DNA of 64,000 bases from Streptococcus sanguinis SK49. GTDB taxonomy: Bacteria > Bacillota > Bacilli > Lactobacillales > Streptococcaceae. The position numbers and the translations under genes were made by a program. Location: the NCBI RefSeq assembly GCF_000212815.1, contig NZ_GL890985.1:1130816-1194815 (forward strand), in the 5' to 3' direction. The notes beneath the pieces were generated by a model. The model had not been told where the DNA came from, did not search any database, and saw only the letters and a list, made by a program, of their open reading frames with translations. Within the stretch, counting starts at the first letter, position 1. Each line of letters begins with the position of its first letter. Shown one piece after another: positions 55,487 to 63,994 of this stretch.

Positions 55487-56287
55487 TTATTTCAACTCAG
55501 AGGAATCTGGTAGGTAGGAACCACCAAGGTAGGTATTGCTGAGTTTTTCAAGTCTTCCGTCTTGATAGAGTTCCTTTAATGCATTATCAAATTGTTCCTT
55601 AAATGCTTTTTCTTCGCTAGAAAATATAATATAGTTGTTAGGACTGTCAGTGGAAGGAAGATCAACAACAGATAGATCCAAGCCACGTTCTTTAATAATT
55701 TTTTGAACGGAAACTTTGTCAAAGATTAGGAAATCAAAGTCACCATTAGAAAGGTCAAAGATACGTTTTCCTATATCTTCTCCTGAGTACTGGATAGTGG
55801 CTGGATTTTCAGTGTGTTTTTGATTCCAATTGTTGATAAATTGGGCGTTCGATGTTCCGATATCCTCTTGAGTTGTTTTACCAGCAATTTGCTCAAGAGA
55901 AGTTATAGGATTCTTCTTATTGCTAACAAGTACTAAAGGATTTTTTGAGATAGGGAGTGAGTAGAGATATTTATCTGCTCTCTCTTTTGTGTAACTCAAG
56001 TTATTGGCTGCAGCTTGATAGTGACCGGAATCAAGTCCTGGGAAGATACTTTCCCAGGCGGTTCTTTGAAAGTGAATTTCGTAATCACTGAGCTTCTCAT
56101 CAATTGCTTTAAGTACTTCAATATCGTAGCCAGTCAGGTTGCCGTTTTCCTCATAGGCGAATGGTGGGACATCGCCAGCTGTTGCAACAGTAATTGTTTT
56201 TGGGGACGAATTTTTTTGAGGATTGCTCTGGTGACTGCAGGCGGCTAATAGTGGAAGGATGATTAGAAACAGGACGATTTTTCTCAT
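55487..56287 (-). CDS. Amino-acid-type ABC transporter solute-binding lipoprotein
   Basis: A 266-residue family 3 solute-binding lipoprotein with lipobox LAAC near residue 17. The body shows the usual features: TVATAGDVPPFAYEENGNLT, GYDIEVLKAI, and ISFP-type hinge VSNKKNPITSLEQIAGK. These proteins bind polar amino acids or related compounds. No permease or ATPase gene is adjacent, so it is an orphan receptor. The start at 56287 follows GGAG. Confidence 0.9.
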   Translation of the reverse strand: MRKIVLFLIILPLLAACSHQSNPQKNSSPKTITVATAGDVPPFAYEENGNLTGYDIEVLKAIDEKLSDYEIHFQRTAWESIFPGLDSGHYQAAANNLSYTKERADKYLYSLPISKNPLVLVSNKKNPITSLEQIAGKTTQEDIGTSNAQFINNWNQKHTENPATIQYSGEDIGKRIFDLSNGDFDFLIFDKVSVQKIIKERGLDLSVVDLPSTDSPNNYIIFSSEEKAFKEQFDNALKELYQDGRLEKLSNTYLGGSYLPDSSELK

Positions 56288-56458
56288 GATTTGCTCCATT
56301 CAAATTGGTATTATTCTATAGCTTATCAGAAACTATCTTGATTATCCAATATATATTTTTTATAGCTGCAATAAGAAACCTTAATAATGAAAAACTCCTG
56401 CAAACTCTTACAAAATATGATAAAATGAAACTAGTATATTTAGAAAAGGATACGACTT

Positions 56459-57064
56459 ATGAAATTTCTAGAACTCAATAAAAAGCGTCATGCGACCAAG
56501 CATTTTAATGACAAACCTGTGGATCCAAAGGATGTGCGCACAGCCATTGAAATTGCGACTTTGGCTCCCAGTGCTCACAATAGTCAGCCGTGGAAGTTCG
56601 TTGTGGTGCGGGAGCGTAATCAGGCTTTGGCAGAGACAGCTTTCGGTGGAAATGTGGACCAGATTAAGGAAGCTCCAGTGACCATCGCCCTCTTTACAGA
56701 TACAGATTTAACCAAGCGGGCTCGCAAGATTGCGCGTGTGGCTGGAGTTAAGAATTTCTCTGACGAACAGCTCCAATTCTACATGCAGAATTTGCCTGCT
56801 GAGTTTGCTCGCTATAGTGAGCAGCAAAAGAGCGATTATTTATCTCTCAATGCTGGTCTGGTGGCCATGAATCTTGTTTTGGCTCTGACTGACCAAGGTA
56901 TCGGCTCTAATATCATCTTAGGTTTCGATAAATCTAAGGTTAATAAGGTTTTGGAAATCGATGAGCGTTTCCGTCCAGAACTTTTGATTACGGTTGGTTA
57001 TACAGATGAAAAACTAGAACCTAGTTATCGTTTGCCAGTTGATGAAATCATTGAGAAACGTTGA
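56459..57064 (+). CDS. Nitroreductase family protein
   Basis: A 201-residue FMN-dependent oxidoreductase of the nitroreductase superfamily. It begins FLELNKKRHATKHFNDKPVD and has the FMN-binding APSAHNSQPWKFVVV near residues 36-50 and GIGSNIILGFDKSKV near 148. Substrates may be quinones or nitro compounds. It precedes pepV, with no shared terminator between, so they may be cotranscribed. Confidence 0.92.
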   Translation: MKFLELNKKRHATKHFNDKPVDPKDVRTAIEIATLAPSAHNSQPWKFVVVRERNQALAETAFGGNVDQIKEAPVTIALFTDTDLTKRARKIARVAGVKNFSDEQLQFYMQNLPAEFARYSEQQKSDYLSLNAGLVAMNLVLALTDQGIGSNIILGFDKSKVNKVLEIDERFRPELLITVGYTDEKLEPSYRLPVDEIIEKR

Positions 57065-57133
57065 TATAGTTATGTTTATGATTTAATTCGTATATACATC
57101 GATTTAAATCGAATTAGAAATTGGGGTGAAATA

Positions 57134-58540
57134 ATGACAATTGATTTTAAAGCAGAAGTTGAAAAACGCAGAGAAGCTCTCTTAGCTGACCTGTTCAGTC
57201 TTTTGGAAATCAACTCAGAACGAGATGATTCCAAAGCGGATAAGGAACATCCTTTTGGACCTGGACCTGTTCAAGCTCTGCATAAGTTTTTAGAAATTGC
57301 TGAACGCGATGGTTATGAAACCAAGAATGTGGACAATTATGCTGGTCACTTTACTTTTGGTGAGGGTGCGGAAGAACTTGGGATTTTTGCCCACATGGAT
57401 GTGGTCCCTGCTGGAAGTGGTTGGAATACAGATCCTTACAAACCTGAAATTATTGATGGTAAGCTTTATGCGCGTGGTTCGTCTGATGATAAAGGGCCAA
57501 CCATGGCTTGTTACTACGGTTTGAAAATCATCAAAGACTTGGGCTTGCCAGTATCTAAGCGTGTGCGCTTTGTGGTGGGGACAGACGAGGAATCCGGTTG
57601 GCAAGACATGGACTATTATTTCAAGCATGTTGGTTTGCCTGAGCCAGACTTTGGTTTCTCACCAGATGCGGAATTTCCAATCATTAACGGTGAAAAAGGG
57701 AATATCACAGAATATCTCCACTTTGGTAACAGTAATGATGGCAGCTTTAAACTCAAGAGCTTCACTGGAGGACTTCGTGAGAATATGGTGCCAGAATCAG
57801 CGACAGCTATTTTTACAGCAGCAGTTGATGCAGCGGAATTGGATGTCAAATTACAAGACTTTGCTGCTGCCCACAAGGTTTCAGGTAGTCTGAAAGAAAA
57901 TGGCGACGCTCTTGAAGTGACAGTCATTGGGAAATCAGCTCATGGTTCTACACCAGAGGATGGTATCAACGGAGCAACCTATTTAGCTCTCTTCCTCAAC
58001 CAATTTGACTTTGCAGGTGACGCCAAAGCTTATCTGGAAGTTGCAGCTCAAGTTCTGCACGAGGACTTTGCAGGTGAGAAGTTAGGAATTGCTTATACAG
58101 ATGCTAAAATGGGTGCTCTCAGCATGAATGCTGGTGTTTTCCATTTTGACAGTGCCAAGGCTGACAATACCATTGCTCTGAACATCCGTTACCCTCAAGG
58201 TACTGATCCGAAAACAATTCAGGCCGGTCTTGAAAAAGTTACTGGTGTTGTGTCTGTGAGTTTGTCTGAACACGAACACACTCCGCACTATGTTCCAGCA
58301 GATGATGAATTGGTAGCAACTCTTTTGAGTGTTTACGAAAAACAAACGGGTCTCAAAGGACACGAGCAAGTCATTGGTGGCGGAACCTTTGGCCGTCTTT
58401 TGAAGCGAGGTGTGGCTTTTGGAGCTATGTTCCCAGACTATGTCAATACCATGCACCAAGCCAATGAATTTACAGATGTAGAAGACCTTTTCCGTGCTGC
58501 GGCCATTTACGCGGAAGCTATCTACGAATTAATCAAATAA
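57134..58540 (+). CDS. pepV: Dipeptidase PepV
   Basis: A 468-residue M20 metallopeptidase that cleaves dipeptides. Zinc and catalytic residues are visible in IFAHMDVVPAG near residue 87 (His, Asp), GSSDDKGP near 117, and VGTDEESGWQDM near 152 (Glu pair), with the late histidine in MHQANEF near 440. AAATTGGGG lies before the start. A palindrome CGATTTAAATCG just upstream (57098-57109) may be regulatory. Confidence 0.95.
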   Translation: MTIDFKAEVEKRREALLADLFSLLEINSERDDSKADKEHPFGPGPVQALHKFLEIAERDGYETKNVDNYAGHFTFGEGAEELGIFAHMDVVPAGSGWNTDPYKPEIIDGKLYARGSSDDKGPTMACYYGLKIIKDLGLPVSKRVRFVVGTDEESGWQDMDYYFKHVGLPEPDFGFSPDAEFPIINGEKGNITEYLHFGNSNDGSFKLKSFTGGLRENMVPESATAIFTAAVDAAELDVKLQDFAAAHKVSGSLKENGDALEVTVIGKSAHGSTPEDGINGATYLALFLNQFDFAGDAKAYLEVAAQVLHEDFAGEKLGIAYTDAKMGALSMNAGVFHFDSAKADNTIALNIRYPQGTDPKTIQAGLEKVTGVVSVSLSEHEHTPHYVPADDELVATLLSVYEKQTGLKGHEQVIGGGTFGRLLKRGVAFGAMFPDYVNTMHQANEFTDVEDLFRAAAIYAEAIYELIK

Positions 58541-58542
58541 AA

Positions 58543-58580
58543 AAGAAGAACTCGTTTGGTCTTGCCAAATGAGTTTCTTT
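58543..58580 (+). terminator. Terminator after pepV
   Basis: Stem CTCGTTTGG/CCAAATGAG (one wobble) flanked by A/G-rich left and TTTCTTT right. Confidence 0.68.
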
Positions 58581-58593
58581 GCAAGGAGTTGCT

Positions 58594-59178
58594 ATGCATA
58601 CTTTAGAAGATATTACAAAGGCCATCATGGCTGATCCAGAAAATCAGAAATTTACGGAGCAGGAAATCAAGCCACTCTTTGCGGCACCAAAGAATGCTCG
58701 GATTAACATTGTTGGTCAAGCGCCGGGACTGAAAACTCAGCAGGCAGGGCTTTACTGGAAGGACAAGAGTGGTGATCGGCTGAGAGAATGGCTGGGTGTC
58801 GATGAAGAGACTTTTTATCATTCTGGCTACTTTGCAGTTTTGCCCATGGATTTTTATTTTCCAGGACATGGGAAATCTGGTGATTTACCGCCTCGTAAGG
58901 ACTTTGCGGACAAATGGCATCAGCTGATTTTAGAGCTTTTGCCAGATATTGAGCTGACTATTTTGATTGGTCAGTATGCACAGAAATACTATCTGCATCA
59001 AAAAGGAAATATCAAGCTGACCGAGACAGTTCAGCATTATCAAGACTATCTACCTGATTTTTTTCCATTGGTACACCCATCGCCTCGCAACCAAATCTGG
59101 ATGGCTAAAAACCCTTGGTTTACAGAGCAGGTTGTTCCAGACTTGCAAGCGTTGGTACAAAAGATTATTCATCAATAA
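58594..59178 (+). CDS. Uracil-DNA glycosylase superfamily protein
   Basis: A 194-residue member of the UDG superfamily. The water-activating region is INIVGQAPGLKTQQAG near residues 36-51 and the DNA-intercalating motif HPSPRNQIW near 153. It is not canonical Ung; such proteins may remove uracil or related lesions, but many are uncharacterised. ATG 58594 follows GCAAGGAG. The next gene begins 11 bases downstream. Confidence 0.82.
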   Translation: MHTLEDITKAIMADPENQKFTEQEIKPLFAAPKNARINIVGQAPGLKTQQAGLYWKDKSGDRLREWLGVDEETFYHSGYFAVLPMDFYFPGHGKSGDLPPRKDFADKWHQLILELLPDIELTILIGQYAQKYYLHQKGNIKLTETVQHYQDYLPDFFPLVHPSPRNQIWMAKNPWFTEQVVPDLQALVQKIIHQ

Positions 59179-59189
59179 AGGAAAAAACT

Positions 59190-59678
59190 ATGGATGCTTA
59201 TCAACAAGTAGCTAATAAGTTGCAAGAGTTGGGGATTGCCTTTGATGTGGTGGAGCACCCACCTGCATTTACGACAGAGCAGGCAGATAGCTATATTGAA
59301 GGCATGGAAGGTGTTCGGACTAAGACCATGTTTTTGACTAATAGGAAGAAAACTCAGTATTACCTTCTGATTATGGATGATAAGAAACGATTGGATATGG
59401 ATGACTTTAAAGTTCAAGTGGGAGCCAATCGGATTCGCATGGCCTCATTGGACTCCTTGGCTGAGAAAATGAACCTACCAGCAGGAACGGTTTCACCTTT
59501 TGGTTTGTTAAATAATGAAGAAAAAGATATTCAAGTTTATTTTGATAAGGACATTGTATCTGAGGATATCATGACTTTTCATCCTAATACCAATGAAAAG
59601 ACTATCTTTGTCTCTACAAGAGATTTGTTTAAATTCTTGCAAGATTTGGGCTACTCTTACCAAGTTCTTGAGCTTTAA
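59190..59678 (+). CDS. ProX/YbaK-type prolyl-tRNA editing protein
   Basis: A 162-residue free-standing editing domain. The start AYQQVANKLQELGIAFDVVEHPPAFTTEQA and the later NLPAGTVSPFGLLNNEEKDIQVYFDK match ProX/PrdX proteins, which deacylate Ala-tRNA(Pro) made by mistake. AAAGGAA precedes ATG 59190. It is closely linked to the UDG-like gene upstream. Confidence 0.88.
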   Translation: MDAYQQVANKLQELGIAFDVVEHPPAFTTEQADSYIEGMEGVRTKTMFLTNRKKTQYYLLIMDDKKRLDMDDFKVQVGANRIRMASLDSLAEKMNLPAGTVSPFGLLNNEEKDIQVYFDKDIVSEDIMTFHPNTNEKTIFVSTRDLFKFLQDLGYSYQVLEL

Positions 59679-59757
59679 CTAACTGTTTTGCTGAGATAGA
59701 ATAGTACTATCCAGCTGCTCTCTCAGGTTGTCAAACCGAGCGTCTTGTCCCTCTATC

Positions 59758-59871
59758 CTGAACTTGGATGACGGACGTATCCAGCAACTTGGTTTCCCTC
59801 AGGAGATTCTCCAACAGTCGGCTGATGATTTTTTCAAAGAACTATTAGATCTTGCAAGAGTAGCTGGCTGA
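59758..59871 (+). pseudogene. Remnant of an ABC transporter ATPase C-terminus
   Basis: A 37-codon open stretch without a start encodes LDDGRIQQLGFPQEIL then DDFFKELLDLARVAG-stop. The pattern (short acidic strand, DGRIQQLG-P-EIL, then -DFF- helix) resembles the end of the ATPase domain in importers, especially osmoprotectant systems. The frame upstream is disrupted. It is the only trace of that gene here. Confidence 0.5.
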
Positions 59872-59927
59872 TTTTTTGATAAATCTAAGCTTAGAATGCT
59901 AAACTTTTAAGAAAGCGAGGTGATTCT

Positions 59928-60890
59928 ATGGAAACGATGAAGGCTATAGTCATTTACGAAGCAGGTGGTCCAGAAAAGCTTCTGCTGGAAGAAAGACCGA
60001 TTCCAGAACTTCAAGAAGGCTGGACCCTGGTCAAGGTTAGAGGGTTTGGGATTAACCACTCGGAGATTTTTACTCGTGAGGGTTTATCGCCAAGTGTCAC
60101 CTTTCCTCGTATTTTAGGCATTGAGTGTGTTGGCCAAGTGGCCAAGACGACTCGAGCAGATTTAGAGATTGGCCAGAAAGTGGTTTCCATCATGGGAGAA
60201 ATGGGGAGAGCTTTTGATGGTTCTTATGCCGAGTATGTCCTCCTGCCGAACGACCAAATTTATACAGTCGAGACCAACCTGACCTGGACAGAGCTGGTTG
60301 CAGTGCCAGAGACCTATTATACTGCCCTAGGTTCTATGAAAAATCTGCGCATTGAGCCCAATGACAAGATTTTGGTTCGGGCTGCCACTAGCGGTGTCGG
60401 TTTGGCCTTTGCTCGTCTGGTCAAGGCACAGTTTCCAGACACACATATCGTTGGTTCGGTCAATAGTGGTTCCAAACAGTTTCTGCTCAAGCACCAAGCC
60501 TACGACGATATCATCATAGACCAGTATGGACGGCTGGAAACAGAGGAGAAGTTTGATAAAATCCTGGAGTTGGTCGGCCCAGCAACTGTCAAGGATTCTT
60601 TTGACCATATCGCAGAGGGCGGGATTATCTGTGTGACCGGCCTCTTGGGTGGCCAATGGGAGCTAGACGCTTTCAACCCGATTGAGGAAATAAAAAATAA
60701 CAGTTTTCTGACAAGTTTTCACTCTGCTCATGTGAGTCAAGATTTGATGGATGAATTATTTGACTATATTGACCGCTACCAGGTCAATGTTACACCAAGG
60801 CGTGTCTTTTCCCTAGAGCAGGTGCCCAAAGCTCATGCATTTGTCGAGGGGACGGCAGGTTTTGGAAAAATCGTGATTATGAATGAATAG
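59928..60890 (+). CDS. Zinc-independent quinone oxidoreductase-like MDR protein
   Basis: A 320-residue medium-chain dehydrogenase/reductase of the NADPH:quinone oxidoreductase type. The GroES-like half opens MKAIVIYEAGGPEKLLLEE; the Rossmann half has AATSGVGLAFARLVKAQ near residue 151 and CVTGLLGGQW near 233. The structural zinc cysteine cluster is absent, as expected for this group. It may reduce quinones or enals. The next gene begins seven bases after its stop. Confidence 0.88.
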   Translation: METMKAIVIYEAGGPEKLLLEERPIPELQEGWTLVKVRGFGINHSEIFTREGLSPSVTFPRILGIECVGQVAKTTRADLEIGQKVVSIMGEMGRAFDGSYAEYVLLPNDQIYTVETNLTWTELVAVPETYYTALGSMKNLRIEPNDKILVRAATSGVGLAFARLVKAQFPDTHIVGSVNSGSKQFLLKHQAYDDIIIDQYGRLETEEKFDKILELVGPATVKDSFDHIAEGGIICVTGLLGGQWELDAFNPIEEIKNNSFLTSFHSAHVSQDLMDELFDYIDRYQVNVTPRRVFSLEQVPKAHAFVEGTAGFGKIVIMNE

Positions 60891-60897
60891 GAGAAAA

Positions 60898-61197
60898 ATG
60901 ATGCAAAAAATTAGTGCGAAAAATTTATATGACAAATTACAGGCAGAAGAACTGCGGTTGATTGACGTTCGCGAGGTGGATGAATTTACTGCTGGACATA
61001 TCTCTGGGGCTCAGAATCTGCCTCTCAGCACCTTGCCTGAAAATTATGGAAAACTAGATAAACAAATCCCCTACCATATCATCTGTCAAAAAGGCGGACG
61101 CTCAGCGCGTGCCTGCGAATTTTTGGAAGCTAAGGGTTACCAAGTAACTAATGTCGAAGGAGGAGTCGAAGCTTTTCCTGCTAAATTGACGATTTGA
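60898..61197 (+). CDS. Single-domain rhodanese-like protein
   Basis: A 99-residue rhodanese with the active-site loop CQKGGRSA near residue 63, whose cysteine would carry sulfane sulfur, and the N-terminal LIDVREVDEF. It may move persulfide or relieve redox stress. AGGAG at 60889-60893 precedes ATG 60898. It shares an operon with the quinone oxidoreductase gene, then a terminator follows. Confidence 0.9.
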   Translation: MMQKISAKNLYDKLQAEELRLIDVREVDEFTAGHISGAQNLPLSTLPENYGKLDKQIPYHIICQKGGRSARACEFLEAKGYQVTNVEGGVEAFPAKLTI

Positions 61198-61219
61198 CAA
61201 GCGATTAAGAAGAGCAAAT

Positions 61220-61253
61220 GCCGGAATAGATTGAATTTCCGGCCCTTTTTTTG
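61220..61253 (+). terminator. Terminator after the rhodanese gene
   Basis: Perfect seven-base stem GCCGGAA/TTCCGGC with a ten-base loop and a run of T residues. Confidence 0.8.
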
Positions 61254-61270
61254 TATACTATAGTAGTATA
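61254..61270. promoter_or_regulatory. Palindrome overlapping the -10 of the Gln-rich gene
   Basis: TATACTA and TAGTATA are perfect arms around TAG. The right arm overlaps TATAAT at 61267-61272, the likely -10 box, so it could be an operator. Confidence 0.5.
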
Positions 61271-61295
61271 ATAATTTATAGATAGGAGATATTTT

Positions 61296-62420
61296 ATGTC
61301 AAAACAAGATTGGCTTGAATATTTTGAGGCCGTTAATGGACGCTCGGCTACAGAGGAAGAAATTGCTCAGGCAATGCTATCTGGAGAATTTCTCGAAGCC
61401 GAACAAGCAAATGTAGATCAAGTGATTAATGAGGGAACTCAATCTTCATCAACATTTAATCAGCCTCAACAAGAACTTCAAGGAAGCGAACCTCCACAAC
61501 AACCTTTTGTTCAGCAACAAAATTTCCAACAACCTTTTGCTCAACAGTCTTCTCAGCAGTATCAAGAGGTACCACAGCAACAATCAAATCCAAATCAATT
61601 TGCAAATCAGACGCAACCGTTTGCTCAACCAGATTATCCTTATCAACAATCTGGTGGAGTTCAAACCAACCCCTTTACTGGTCAACAGCAGAATTCTGGT
61701 CAGGCTGATTTTAATCAACAAGCTTATCAAAATAATCCGCAGGGGCAATTCAACGCTCAAATGCCTCAACAAGGACCTCAGGGGCATTACAGTCAGCAAC
61801 AACCTATTCAGCCTAACGAGTTTTCTAAAACAATGAAAGGTTTCTGGGCTTGGCTTATCTCAGCGTGGAAATCGCCAACATCTGAAGTTGAAAGTAGTAA
61901 GATAAATGGTTATCTTTCCTTGGGGTTGACAGTCTTGTTCTCGGCAATAGTACTTAATTCAAATATTTTAAACGTTTTTAGAATGGTAACTTTTGGTTAT
62001 TTTGGCGCACCAATCTTTGATTTTAAAATTTTCTTTGTCTCACTGATTGCAGCTGCTCTAATCCTCTTCTCTATTATTTTAGGTGGATTTGTTGTGAAGC
62101 GCTGGGTTTACAAGGATGAAAGTTTTAGTTTTAATAAAGCCTTTGATTGGTACGGTCGCCTTTATGCTATTGTATTGCCTTTTGTTGCTGTGTCGGCTTT
62201 GTTAAGTCTTCTTGGCATTGTTTCATTGTCTCTCTTTTTGACATGGATTGGTGTTTTGATTATTGGGGTTGGAGCAACCTTTGCTTTGATTTATTCAAAA
62301 ACAGCTACGTCCTTGGATCCTTTCTATAAATACTTATTGGCTATTGTTGTAAATGGTATTGTCACATTCTTCTTCTCATTTATTGCCTTTTCTCTCTTGA
62401 CAAGCATTATGATGATGTAG
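61296..62420 (+). CDS. Gln-rich N-terminus membrane protein, unknown function
   Basis: A 374-residue protein in three parts: a conserved helical head (MSKQDWLEYFEAVNGRSATE, residues 1-45), a long disordered stretch rich in Gln, Pro, Asn and Ser (about 46-180), and a C-terminal membrane domain of four or five helices (about 205-370). Similar proteins are annotated as DUF6574-type in streptococci. The Gln/Asn-rich region is low-complexity and could mediate self-association at the membrane. AGGAG precedes the start. Confidence 0.7.
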   Translation: MSKQDWLEYFEAVNGRSATEEEIAQAMLSGEFLEAEQANVDQVINEGTQSSSTFNQPQQELQGSEPPQQPFVQQQNFQQPFAQQSSQQYQEVPQQQSNPNQFANQTQPFAQPDYPYQQSGGVQTNPFTGQQQNSGQADFNQQAYQNNPQGQFNAQMPQQGPQGHYSQQQPIQPNEFSKTMKGFWAWLISAWKSPTSEVESSKINGYLSLGLTVLFSAIVLNSNILNVFRMVTFGYFGAPIFDFKIFFVSLIAAALILFSIILGGFVVKRWVYKDESFSFNKAFDWYGRLYAIVLPFVAVSALLSLLGIVSLSLFLTWIGVLIIGVGATFALIYSKTATSLDPFYKYLLAIVVNGIVTFFFSFIAFSLLTSIMMM

Positions 62421-62439
62421 TTTCAAAGGAGAAGGATAG

Positions 62440-62856
62440 ATGGTACCAAAATAAAAGAGAAGAATGAAGAAGCAAAAAAGGGAGAAGCTCAAAAAGCAAA
62501 AATTTCTTCTTTCCTAACGGAATATCGTAGAGCCGTTTTTTAGTTCAGTTTCAAGTCGTACTAATGATTATTTTCAATACTATGATACGTGTAGTGCTGC
62601 ATATAAGGATATGGTTGAATGGACGACTAGTGGCGGTGTTAAAAAAGCAAAATTTGATTATTATGAGCCAGGAAAATTAGAAGTTCGTGAAATCAAAGAA
62701 GAAAATGGTTCTTACACCGTTACTTCTCATGAGGACTATACAGTCCACTATACTGATAGCACCCCAAATAGTTTAAATCGCAAAAATAAGACTTATTACT
62801 TGAAGTCTAGTGGTGATTCTTTTGTAATCTATAATCTTGAGGTCTCGGAAAGTTAA
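62440..62856 (+). pseudogene. Remnant of a TcaA-like zinc-ribbon protein gene
   Basis: A start codon with AAAGGAG (ATG 62440) opens but stops at 62454. Coding sense is then seen in a second frame (EAKKGEAQKAKISSFLTEYR) and, from about 62515, in the first frame again (DYFQYYDTCSAAYKDMVEW ... GKLEVREIKEENGSY ... NKTYYLKSSG) to 62856. The last part resembles the NTF2-like end of TcaA-type proteins. The N-terminal zinc ribbon and membrane helix are missing, so two frameshifts and a deletion are inferred. It is probably inactive. Confidence 0.6.
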
Positions 62857-62860
62857 TATT

Positions 62861-63628
62861 ATGCTAATAAAATACTGTAAACTATTTTTTCTTGCTACAT
62901 TTGTTCTTGTTTTAAGCGCGTGTTCATCAGGTAAAGACAATACCAGAGATAACTCTACTAATCAAGAGGGTGAAGTGATGCAAAAGCACAATTCAAGCTC
63001 TGAAAAAGATATAGTAACAAATCCTGATAATACGCATGAAAAAAGCAATCGGGATAAGACAATTTCGGTTGATAAGAGCGTATCCTATAATGGTAGCTAC
63101 TATAGTGTTCAAGGGAAATATGATCAAATTATCATCGCAAATAAACATTATCCTTTGTCTTCAGATTATAATCCAGGAGAGAATGTTACTGCTAAATCAG
63201 CATTATTAGATTTAATAGCAGATATGCAAGCTCAAGGCTATCCCGTTAGTAATCAATACAGTGGCTTTCGAAGTTACGAAGCACAAGAGAATTTGTACCA
63301 AAAGTATGCAAACCAAGATGGTCAAGCTGCGGCGGATCGCTACTCAGCAAGACCAGGGTATAGTGAGCATCAAACTGGATTAGCATTTGATTTAATTGAT
63401 ATAAGCGGAAATTTAGTTGAAGAGCCTGAAGCGAGTCAATGGCTTTTAGATAATGCTTATAAATATGGCTTTGTAGTGCGTTACCCTGTTGGAAAGGAAA
63501 CTTCAACAGGCTATATACCAGAAAGTTGGCATTTACGTTATGTAGGTAAAGAAGCGAAAGAAATATCTGATTCAGGTCTTACTTTAGAGGAGTATTATCA
63601 CTTTACGGGTGGTGACTACGAAAAATAA
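62861..63628 (+). CDS. LD-carboxypeptidase LdcB/DacB-type lipoprotein
   Basis: A 255-residue secreted lipoprotein with lipobox LSAC near residue 22. The VanY/LdcB peptidase domain begins near residue 90: the zinc ligands are in ARPGYSEHQTGLAFD (His and Asp) and ESWHLRYVG (His). It trims the D-Ala from peptidoglycan tetrapeptides, which affects cell shape and lysozyme or beta-lactam response. It follows the broken TcaA-like gene, and a hairpin follows it. Confidence 0.9.
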   Translation: MLIKYCKLFFLATFVLVLSACSSGKDNTRDNSTNQEGEVMQKHNSSSEKDIVTNPDNTHEKSNRDKTISVDKSVSYNGSYYSVQGKYDQIIIANKHYPLSSDYNPGENVTAKSALLDLIADMQAQGYPVSNQYSGFRSYEAQENLYQKYANQDGQAAADRYSARPGYSEHQTGLAFDLIDISGNLVEEPEASQWLLDNAYKYGFVVRYPVGKETSTGYIPESWHLRYVGKEAKEISDSGLTLEEYYHFTGGDYEK

Positions 63629-63640
63629 TTTTTAATTTTA

Positions 63641-63672
63641 GTCAAGACCTGTTTAGTTGAACAGGTCTTGAC
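63641..63672. terminator. Strong hairpin after the carboxypeptidase gene
   Basis: A perfect 13-base stem GTCAAGACCTGTT/AACAGGTCTTGAC with loop TAGTTG. No U tract follows on the plus strand, so termination may be partial or the hairpin may have another role. Confidence 0.6.
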
Positions 63673-63703
63673 TGGCTTTATAAGGTCGAAAGGAGCTCAA
63701 AAA

Positions 63704-63994
63704 ATGAAATTCTATCAAACTAATCTTAATAATGCTTTTGTAGAAACACCAGTAGAAGAAGATGGGAGAATCATTCATCATCTTCATCTTGCTAAAGGAA
63801 AAGAAGTACCAGAACATTGTGCAGATGCCCTAGTAACAGTCGTTTGTTTATCTGGGGATGTGATCTTTTCTGCTGGAGATCATACTGTGCGACTTGTTCC
63901 AGGATCCTTTCTAACGATGGAGCCAAATGAACCACATAGTTTATTTGGAGAAAAAGATAGCCATATTTTAGTTATTAAACAGTTAAAATACTAA
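63704..63994 (+). CDS. Small cupin-domain protein
   Basis: A 96-residue single-domain cupin. The two cupin motifs are degenerate: motif 1 around GKEVPEHCADALVTVVCLSG and motif 2 around PGSFLTMEPNEPHSLFG, leaving one clear histidine in each (His39 and His83 approximately). It may bind a metal or small ligand. AAAGGAG at 63689-63695 precedes the start. The protein ends just inside the window. Confidence 0.78.
   Translation: MKFYQTNLNNAFVETPVEEDGRIIHHLHLAKGKEVPEHCADALVTVVCLSGDVIFSAGDHTVRLVPGSFLTMEPNEPHSLFGEKDSHILVIKQLKY

Noticed and set aside
61440..61810. CAA-rich stretch as a possible tandem DNA repeat or CRISPR-like array
   Set aside because: The repetition is at the amino-acid level; there are no regularly spaced identical units.
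61429..61836. A 135-codon plus-strand frame within the Gln-rich gene
   Set aside because: It is the frameshifted reading of CAA-rich repeats (Asn/Leu/Ile-rich output), not an independent gene.
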